27,141 nucleotides of DNA, taken from positions 6,660 through 33,800 of IMG/VR virus record IMGVR_UViG_3300000256_000010; one strand, written 5' to 3'. A model generated the notes under the pieces. The model was not told the origin of the DNA. It did not search any database and saw only the letters and a list, made by a program, of their open reading frames with translations. This document shows, piece after piece, positions 21,917-27,141 of this stretch. A program made the position numbers and the translations under genes. The DNA is from a virus. Numbering within the stretch: the stretch's first letter is position 1; each line of letters begins with the position of its first letter.

Positions 21917-22681
21917 TTATACCCTTTTACTATAATCTGTTATTGTCCCATTCATCCATGTTAACAACAGAGCAGTTTCATCAAAATAATTCTTACTCTG
22001 TATCATTTTATGTGTGCTTTTAGGCAACACACCCCTATCCATTAGATCAACCATTGTTAAATCAAACGGATCATCTGGTTCATTCCAGTTGCGAGCTGGT
22101 TTTACAACCGCATATATATTACGATTGTTTTCTAATTTTTGAAAGTACCCGCCTTGACAATCCCAACCAGACATTGCTAAATGTCGTATTAATATAGGTA
22201 AATTATAATAATTTCTATCATACTGATCAAATTTACTTTTTAAACGATTATATTCCATATCTAAAGTTTGCGGCACAGCGAGCAGTAGTAATGAGTAATC
22301 TGTCATTACTCGCCTTATTTCTATTAATCCTTGTACTGGATCTTTTAATTGCTGTAAAGTATGATGACACCAACCCATATTAAATTCGTCATCTTTATAA
22401 GGCATTGATAATATATCACCTTGAACTCTATCAAACTTGTCTGTTTTTGAATCTATTAAATCTATGCCTGAAACTTTTGTATAATTAGCATATTGGTCAT
22501 TTTCATCAAATGGTGCTTGATTGCAAAACCATTGAGTTATCGAACCATCACCACATCCAAAATCACAAATATGAATCATATTAGTAAATAATTCTGCTGA
22601 CACTACTTTAAAAAATTCATCAGCTGAATTTTTTAAGTGTAAATGTTCACCAATCATCCTTCGTTTTTGATCAGAATTCAT
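21917..22681 (-). CDS. Class I SAM-dependent methyltransferase (254 aa)
   Basis: ICDFGCGDGSITQWF (38-52) is motif I of class I methyltransferases. A later FDRVQGDILSMPYKDDEFNM and WCHHTLQQLKDP match the motif II-III region of the Methyltransf_11/25 type, where the first Asp binds SAM ribose and the loop before the helix is next to the acceptor. The remaining 110 residues are helical and unassigned. Substrate unknown; small molecule or glycan acceptors are typical. The ATG at 22681 overlaps the uvsY-like stop (TAATG), so its translation is coupled to recombination genes. Confidence 0.8.
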   Translation of the reverse strand: MNSDQKRRMIGEHLHLKNSADEFFKVVSAELFTNMIHICDFGCGDGSITQWFCNQAPFDENDQYANYTKVSGIDLIDSKTDKFDRVQGDILSMPYKDDEFNMGWCHHTLQQLKDPVQGLIEIRRVMTDYSLLLLAVPQTLDMEYNRLKSKFDQYDRNYYNLPILIRHLAMSGWDCQGGYFQKLENNRNIYAVVKPARNWNEPDDPFDLTMVDLMDRGVLPKSTHKMIQSKNYFDETALLLTWMNGTITDYSKRV

Positions 22682-23136
22682 TATACTGTAACGTCCTCCA
22701 TTCCTGAAGTTCTCAATCTTATTATATTACTTACCTGAAATTGCTTAACATCTAATCCCTTAATAACTCCTAACCATTTATTTCGTACAAGTGCGACTTC
22801 ATTTATAATTGTTTCGAGGTCTATTACCTCGTCTTCTCCATCGACATACTTTTCAACATCGCGGGAGGTCAGGGCCCGCTGATAATTCTCTAAATAACTC
22901 TTAAAGTGCTTACGCCTTACTTTTCTTAATTGAATGTTTAGAAACTGTAATATTGCTTCTATTTCTTGTAACTGGTTAAACCTGTGCTCTACAATGCCAG
23001 GTAATTCAGACGAATTCTTCTCTAATATTCCTTTTATTTTAACATCTTTTTTTGCTGGTATTAATTCACCTTCATAATACTCTAATGCATCAGGAATATT
23101 GATCAAATCTTGAACTATTTTATTATACCAAGTCAT
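22681..23136 (-). CDS. uvsY: UvsY-like recombination mediator (151 aa)
   Basis: 151 residues, mostly helical and charged, against 137 in T4 UvsY. The pattern of a basic helix (LRKVRRKHFKSYLENYQRAL), then a segment of the DVEKYV type, then a Glu/Val-rich helix (IDLETIINEVALVRNKWLGV) and a C-terminal segment (KGLDVKQFQVSNIIRL) fits UvsY proteins of marine T4-like phages. UvsY loads UvsX onto gp32-coated ssDNA. Genomic context supports this: it is next to uvsX, with only the 71-residue acidic gene between. The sequence match is by overall pattern, since the family is short and poorly conserved. The ATG is at 23136. Confidence 0.7.
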   Translation of the reverse strand: MTWYNKIVQDLINIPDALEYYEGELIPAKKDVKIKGILEKNSSELPGIVEHRFNQLQEIEAILQFLNIQLRKVRRKHFKSYLENYQRALTSRDVEKYVDGEDEVIDLETIINEVALVRNKWLGVIKGLDVKQFQVSNIIRLRTSGMEDVTV

Positions 23137-23139
23137 ATA

Positions 23140-23355
23140 TCACCAGTCGTCTTCGTCATCAAATTCCTCAACATCATTTAAGTCTTCTAATGCTTGAGCA
23201 ATTACTGGACAGTTATCTGCCAACTCACTCAACGTGTCAGCAGTAGTGTCCTCATTTAAATAATTGACAATTTGTTCCGCGGCTGATGATACTTCTTTTT
23301 TTGGTATATATGCTTTAAGTATGTCCCAAATATTTACTAGAACAGTATCTTCCAC
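23140..23355 (-). CDS. Acidic small protein between uvsX and uvsY (71 aa)
   Basis: A 71-residue protein whose start is GTG at 23355, supported by GAGGA six to seven bases upstream. The C-terminal end is very acidic (DLNDVEEFDDEDDW), and the middle has many Ala, Glu and Asp. Acidic proteins of this size can mimic DNA or bind basic partners such as recombination proteins; this is inference from charge only. It lies between uvsX (30-base gap) and the uvsY-like gene (3-base gap). A CATAAATA late-like box lies 23 bases upstream. Confidence 0.6.
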   Translation of the reverse strand: MEDTVLVNIWDILKAYIPKKEVSSAAEQIVNYLNEDTTADTLSELADNCPVIAQALEDLNDVEEFDDEDDW

Positions 23356-23377
23356 AAATGATCCTCGTTTTTAGAGT

Positions 23378-23385
23378 TATTTATG
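23378..23385 (-). promoter_or_regulatory. T4-late-like box (CATAAATA) after uvsX
   Basis: Minus strand CATAAATA, seven of eight matches to the late consensus, abuts the uvsX stop (23386) and lies 23 bases before the GTG start of the acidic gene. It might let uvsY and the methyltransferases continue to be expressed late. Chance occurrence is possible. Confidence 0.3.
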
Positions 23386-24435
23386 TTAATCGGCCGTTTC
23401 TTCCTCTTGTGCTGATACGTTAAAATTGCGAGCAACAAGGTCTTCCATTACGATATCTAACTTCTCTCCAATCCAACCTTTCCTAAACTCTAAAATTTCT
23501 GTACCATCTTTACAAATGTATTTTAACCTATTTCCTTGCTTCGCAACCCAGGACTGTGCTTCAAACATCTCAAGTAATCCACTATATGGATCCATGCCTT
23601 GTTCATAAGGAATTTTAACATGAACTCCCTCAAATGGTTTTGCGTAACGAGTTTTCATTACTTTACAAGCGGCTCGTATACCGTGTACTTGTGATGTTTT
23701 AGTTCCTTCGCTATCTTCTTTTAACTTTAAAAGTTTCATAGCAATTACTATTGAAGATGCATAAATGAACCCTTGTCCACCACTAATTTTATCATCTGGA
23801 TTAAACATATCTTGTGATGCATAAGTGTGATTAGTTGCTACTAAACCAACATTATATCCACCAAACATATTAACGCAATTACGAACTAATGCTGTTAATG
23901 CTTTAGGTTTACGACCCAAATCACCTTTCATATCACCTCTATCAAACTGATCTACATCAGTTTGAGTTAATAACATACCAAGTGAATCAATAACAAATAA
24001 TATCTTAGGGCGTTCTTCCTCAGACATTAATTTATAATCTTTCATAAATGTACTAATGGTTTTAGCGACATCATCGATCATACTCATACTCAATCGCATT
24101 ATTTTATCTTCGTCAGTACTGACGCCGATTCGTTCTAACCACTCTTTATCAAGAGCATTTTCACTATCTATTAATACTACAAAAATTCCTTGTTCTTGAG
24201 CGGCCTTTACAATATTGCCTGCCGCAATATACGACTTTCCTGAACCTGATTCTCCGGCAAGTACTGTTACTCTGCCAAGTGGAACTCCTTTATAAAAGTC
24301 TCCACTTACGAGATAATTGAGACAATAGTTGCCTAATGAGATCCAGTCTGTTGGATCGTTAAAACCTACAGATAATCCATCTATAGATTTTGTAATATCT
24401 CGTCTAAATTTACTTACGTCAAATGGTTTTACCAT
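23386..24435 (-). CDS. uvsX: UvsX, RecA-like strand-exchange protein (349 aa)
   Basis: Walker A GESGSGKS at 61-68, the strand FVVLIDSENALD (85-96) typical of RecA/UvsX, and Walker B ILFVIDSLG at 145-153 identify this RecA family ATPase. LVATNHTY and the glycine-containing KISGGQGFIYAS that follow match the L2-type and ssDNA-binding loop region. It is 349 residues against 391 in T4 UvsX. It forms filaments on ssDNA and drives strand invasion, with gp32 and UvsY. The ATG at 24435 has AGGAAA seven bases upstream. A 13-bp hairpin lies in the gap between it and the gp32 gene. Confidence 0.94.
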   Translation of the reverse strand: MVKPFDVSKFRRDITKSIDGLSVGFNDPTDWISLGNYCLNYLVSGDFYKGVPLGRVTVLAGESGSGKSYIAAGNIVKAAQEQGIFVVLIDSENALDKEWLERIGVSTDEDKIMRLSMSMIDDVAKTISTFMKDYKLMSEEERPKILFVIDSLGMLLTQTDVDQFDRGDMKGDLGRKPKALTALVRNCVNMFGGYNVGLVATNHTYASQDMFNPDDKISGGQGFIYASSIVIAMKLLKLKEDSEGTKTSQVHGIRAACKVMKTRYAKPFEGVHVKIPYEQGMDPYSGLLEMFEAQSWVAKQGNRLKYICKDGTEILEFRKGWIGEKLDIVMEDLVARNFNVSAQEEETAD

Positions 24436-24466
24436 AATTGTTTCCTAAAGAAATTCTATAATTATA

Positions 24467-24496
24467 ATATGTGGAGCGGTTTCCCGCCCCACATAT
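24467..24496 (-). terminator. Strong hairpin after gp32, GAAA loop on the minus strand
   Basis: A 13-bp stem with one mismatch (24467-24479 with 24484-24496) closes a four-base loop that reads GAAA on the minus strand, a stable tetraloop. A T tract is lacking, so it is not a classical terminator. It could slow, process or stabilise the gp32 transcript before uvsX. Confidence 0.6.
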
Positions 24497-24506
24497 CTAA
24501 CTTATT

Positions 24507-25460
24507 TTACTGATTCTGTCTTGAGCGGATAGTCGCTAAAATATCCTCTGCTTTAGAACCGCCACTACTCTTTGGAGTTTCGGAGACACTCGCTTCTTGT
24601 TTTGCTTCCTTTTCCTCAGTTGCGGCAGTGGATGCTACTGGGGCGGCGGAAGTTCTTGTTCCATTATCCGGTGTTGCAAAACCAGATGGACGGAAATACT
24701 GACCATAAAGATCAGGATCATACTGACCGCCATCAACAGATGCTTCAAACATGTCTTTAATGACATTTACTGCTGTCTCTTCAGGTTTCTTTGGAAGGAA
24801 GTCACTCAAATTCCAAAGTCCATGTTCAGTAATAGCACCCATCTCATCTTTATCTAACGCTCGTTCACGTCGTGACCAGGATGATGTTGAGTAATCAGAA
24901 TAGCCGCCTTTTGTTGTCTTTGTCAAACGGAAATCCAAACCCTGCATATAGTCAACTGGAAGTTCCTCTAACTCAGGATCCATCAAAGCCGCTTTTAAGA
25001 TTTGGAAAATCTGTGGACCGATAATAAATCGGCGAATGGGATTTTCTGGAACTGTGTCTTCTGCGAGAGGACTATCCAAAACAAATCCTTGGAAAACGTA
25101 AGAACGCTTTTTCCAATATTTCCGACCCATATCCTCAAGGGATGAGTCTTTGAACCAAGTGCGAACCTCGGTCAATACTGGGCAAGTTTCTCCAAACATT
25201 TCCATACAGGGAACCTGTACAAAGCAGTTTTTAGAATCATTGTCTCCTTTAATACCTTGAAAAGGAAGCCTGATCATAAGTCTTTCTGCCCAAAAGAACG
25301 GATTGCTCTCGTTTAAGTCGGGTAGAAATCGTAATACTGCTGTGGATTGCTCTGGGATATTCCAGAATGGGTAAATGGCGTTATCGCCACTAAATTTAGA
25401 ACCGCTACTTTTATTGTCTTGTGCCTGTAGCCGCGCACGTATGTCTGCTAATGATGCCAT
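24507..25460 (-). CDS. gp32: gp32 single-stranded DNA-binding protein
   Basis: The start at 25460 gives MASLADIRARLQAQDNKSSG, the expected gp32 N terminus with its basic cooperative-binding part; a TTG at 25511 would add 17 residues that lie in the leader. The core holds many aromatic residues (FWNIPEQSTAVLRFLPD, FFWAERLMIRLPFQG) and cysteines 79, 85 and 93 near a likely zinc site. The C-terminal 60 residues are Ala/Ser/Glu-rich and flexible and end with a basic helix (AEDILATIRSRQNQ). gp32 coats ssDNA for replication and recombination. The length of about 317 is close to T4 (301). GAGG lies ten bases before the ATG. Confidence 0.93.
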   Translation of the reverse strand: MASLADIRARLQAQDNKSSGSKFSGDNAIYPFWNIPEQSTAVLRFLPDLNESNPFFWAERLMIRLPFQGIKGDNDSKNCFVQVPCMEMFGETCPVLTEVRTWFKDSSLEDMGRKYWKKRSYVFQGFVLDSPLAEDTVPENPIRRFIIGPQIFQILKAALMDPELEELPVDYMQGLDFRLTKTTKGGYSDYSTSSWSRRERALDKDEMGAITEHGLWNLSDFLPKKPEETAVNVIKDMFEASVDGGQYDPDLYGQYFRPSGFATPDNGTRTSAAPVASTAATEEKEAKQEASVSETPKSSGGSKAEDILATIRSRQNQ

Positions 25461-25526
25461 AATAATATGCCTCTTGTCTGTTATTTGCCTAAAATGTGCC
25501 TGATCATACAATGCACATTAATATAC

Positions 25527-25555
25527 ATTATATGATATTGTATTTAGTTTGTCAA
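25527..25555 (-). promoter_or_regulatory. Perfect sigma70-consensus promoter of gp32
   Basis: Minus strand: TTGACA (25555..25550), 17-base spacer, TATAAT (25532..25527), a full match in both boxes with the ideal spacing. The start point would be at about 25520, giving a leader of about 60 bases to the gp32 ATG at 25460. Confidence 0.88.
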
Positions 25556-25595
25556 GTAAAAAGAGGGTGTTTTATGGTTTTTTAAAGATTTTATC

Positions 25596-27141
25596 TTAAC
25601 TACGAAGTTGCCTGGCTCTGCTTACACGATCCAATGATTCATTTGATCGGCGATTTTTACGTTGTTGTTTCTTCAATGCCATCATTCTATCTTCTAATTC
25701 TTTATATCGTTCACGTGTAATACCAGGTGTTTTCATTTCATCTTGTACTCTGTTTAATTCAGAATTGAGTTGAGCAGAAGTTAAATCGCCTACCGGAACA
25801 TGAGAATAATCAATATCTGGACCCTTGCCTCCAAATGGCTCTAATGGGTTATCCGTTGCTTCGGGCCCAGTTCTAGGGCGATACCATCCATATACATCAT
25901 CCATTTTTTCCATATACTCTCGTTGCTGTCGATCAAGAATTCGTATTATTCTCTTAAGATTTCTTGATTGTCGTATACGTTCTTCTCGTTTATTGGGATC
26001 ACCAATTCGAGCAAGATTATCAAGTTCTTGAACTTCGTCTATCAATCTGTTTAATTCTGTTCCTAAACCATGATCTTGTGGATTCCTTCCTAACGCATAT
26101 CCTGAACCATCTTTACTCCAATAAGCATAACTACCTTGTAAAACACCTTCAACTTCCCCTGGTTCTACTTCATCGCCAGTATCAGCTCTGGCCGCTACTG
26201 ATGCAAAAAGTCCACCTAAGCCTAAAGTTGCAGCTGTGGCTTTAATGGTGGCCGCACTTAATCCAACACTTAATCCGCCTGCAACCATTGGGAACCATGC
26301 TGGAGCTGTTATAATTCCTGCCAAAATTGCTCCCATTAAAGCAATTGTTCCGGCGTTATTTCCAAGAGTTTCTATCGCTTTCACCCACGCTGTATCATCA
26401 CCTTGCTGTAAACGATAACCTAACTCAGTAAGAGTTCCAGTTTGTACATTTACTATTCCGGCTGTTGTCATAGTGGAATTTAATGCGGCTAATTGCTCAC
26501 GGGCCCGAGCTGCAATAACTTGATTATCATGTTCTGTTGCTTTGTTTGTAATAGGCTTACCAGGTTTAACAACAAATCCACCATTAATAATATCTTGGCC
26601 GTTTTTGTCTGCGTCGGCTGTTGTTTTAGTTATATAGTCTTGCTTACCTGTATCCGTGGCGCCTGCTTCTGCGCCTGTTGCTTTTGGTGGTTCTTCGTAA
26701 TCAAACTTCCAATTACCGTCTTTGTCATAGCCACCAGGTGGTACATATTCACCATCAGCGCGTAAGGCGGGGCCGTCGGCATCAGAATGCCATTTACCAT
26801 CTGGACCAATACCACCAGGCGGAACAAATTCTTCACCTGAACCACCTGGGCGAGTCTCAACCCAAGCATCTAATGCGGCTTGAATATCTGCTCGAGTTAA
26901 ACCGCCTGTGTCCATTTGATCAAGTATTTTTTGTGCCGCTGGTCGTAAATTAGTTGGTATACCATAATCTTCAACCTTTTGACTTATACCTGTTTGTGGT
27001 ATTGCTTCAGCAGCTGATCCAAGATCTATATTAAGTGGACCTACTGGATCTTCAGTTTCTGATGGAGTTACCAGTGCTTGTGTAACTGGTGCGGTGTAGT
27101 CAACTACTGGATCTTCAGTTTCTGATGGAGTTACCAGTGCT
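25596..27141 (-). CDS. Large Gly/Ala-rich protein with tandem repeats, N terminus beyond window (at least 514 aa)
   Basis: The frame stays open from the right edge to the stop at 25596, so an internal ATG at 26915 is not the true start. From the edge: a 21-residue unit ALVTPSETEDPVVDYTAPVT plus Gln, then the first 12 residues of a second unit; a Pro/Gly-rich part with two related motifs (PPGGIGPDGKWHSD and PPGGYDKDGNWKFD); a hydrophobic Ala/Gly stretch that could form two or more membrane helices (ALMGAILAGIITAPAW, MVAGGLSVGLSAATI); and a basic C-terminal half with helices. No family recognised. The composition suggests a virion or internal/injected protein. It lies upstream of the gp32 promoter. 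Confidence 0.65.
   Translation of the reverse strand, partial: ALVTPSETEDPVVDYTAPVTQALVTPSETEDPVGPLNIDLGSAAEAIPQTGISQKVEDYGIPTNLRPAAQKILDQMDTGGLTRADIQAALDAWVETRPGGSGEEFVPPGGIGPDGKWHSDADGPALRADGEYVPPGGYDKDGNWKFDYEEPPKATGAEAGATDTGKQDYITKTTADADKNGQDIINGGFVVKPGKPITNKATEHDNQVIAARAREQLAALNSTMTTAGIVNVQTGTLTELGYRLQQGDDTAWVKAIETLGNNAGTIALMGAILAGIITAPAWFPMVAGGLSVGLSAATIKATAATLGLGGLFASVAARADTGDEVEPGEVEGVLQGSYAYWSKDGSGYALGRNPQDHGLGTELNRLIDEVQELDNLARIGDPNKREERIRQSRNLKRIIRILDRQQREYMEKMDDVYGWYRPRTGPEATDNPLEPFGGKGPDIDYSHVPVGDLTSAQLNSELNRVQDEMKTPGITRERYKELEDRMMALKKQQRKNRRSNESLDRVSRARQLRS
27041..27141. repeat. 38-bp perfect direct repeat (63-bp period) cut by the window edge
   Basis: The 38 bases at 27041-27078 recur exactly at 27104-27141, giving a 63-bp, 21-codon period in the large protein. 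The second copy ends at the window edge, so the array may continue. Confidence 0.85.

Noticed and set aside
25512-25595. Terminator for the large right-hand gene in the gap before gp32
   Set aside because: No inverted repeat is visible; the gap holds the gp32 promoter instead.
1-27141. CRISPR array, tRNA genes, integrase or insertion sequence
   Set aside because: I looked for regular repeats, cloverleaf-like sequences and transposase or recombinase motifs and saw none. The repeats present are too few and too short for CRISPR.

Overview
This window looks like part of a T4-like (Tevenvirinae/Kyanoviridae-type) marine myovirus genome. It carries a recognisable T4-type replication and recombination set: gp32 ssDNA-binding protein, UvsX, a UvsY-like protein, UvsW, gp41 helicase, gp61 primase and the gp62 clamp-loader subunit. 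The DNA is AT-rich and tightly packed. The other families (twitch-type radical SAM, AAA ATPase, FkbM methyltransferase, DUF1353) are of the kind found in marine cyanophage and SAR11 phage relatives. The host cannot be read from the sequence. I see no integrase, insertion sequence, CRISPR array, tRNA or rRNA.

Layout, left to right. (1) 1-4.76 kb, minus strand: probable virion or late genes, including a small protein with a strong RBS and its own terminator, a large protein with a ligase-like KxDG motif, and a DUF1353 protein. T4-late-like octamers sit before several of them. (2) 4.76-7.16 kb: helicase gp41 and primase gp61, with a near-consensus sigma70-type promoter almost touching the primase start codon. 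(3) 7.19-11.47 kb: a radical SAM/hypothetical pair on minus and, diverging from it, the only plus-strand genes (a probable structural protein and a B12-type radical SAM enzyme). Two perfect late-promoter octamers face away from each other at the divergence point. (4) 11.46-14.07 kb: an overlapping operon of gp62, a zinc-finger protein, a small coiled coil, an ATP-grasp-like protein and a miniature DnaE-like protein. (5) 14.06-16.55 kb: sialyltransferase/DUF115-like and SGNH-like proteins plus two unknown proteins. (6) 16.56-18.95 kb: UvsW and an overlapping partner with a HARP-like motif. (7) 18.95-21.0 kb: a GC-richer operon (AAA ATPase, LPD29-like protein, small protein) with its own terminator and a 239-bp structured upstream region. 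(8) 21.0-24.4 kb: uvsX, an acidic small protein, uvsY-like, and two methyltransferases. (9) 24.5-25.5 kb: gp32 with a perfect consensus promoter. (10) 25.6 kb to the edge: a large Gly/Ala-rich protein with a tandem repeat cut by the window.

How it fits together: gp32, UvsX, UvsY and UvsW would drive recombination-dependent replication, and gp41 and gp61 the lagging strand. gp62 implies that gp44, gp45 and gp43 lie outside the window. Early or middle genes carry host-type TTGACA/TATAAT promoters, while structural-type genes carry TATAAATA-like late boxes. A scattered set of radical SAM, methyltransferase, SGNH and glycosyltransferase-like genes suggests chemical modification of glycans, virion or host surface, but the substrate is unknown.

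The items most worth attention are the 192-residue DnaE-like protein, the UvsW partner with the HARP-like motif, the repeat-rich region upstream of the AAA operon, the possibly leaderless primase mRNA, and the ligase-like motif in the 421-residue protein.
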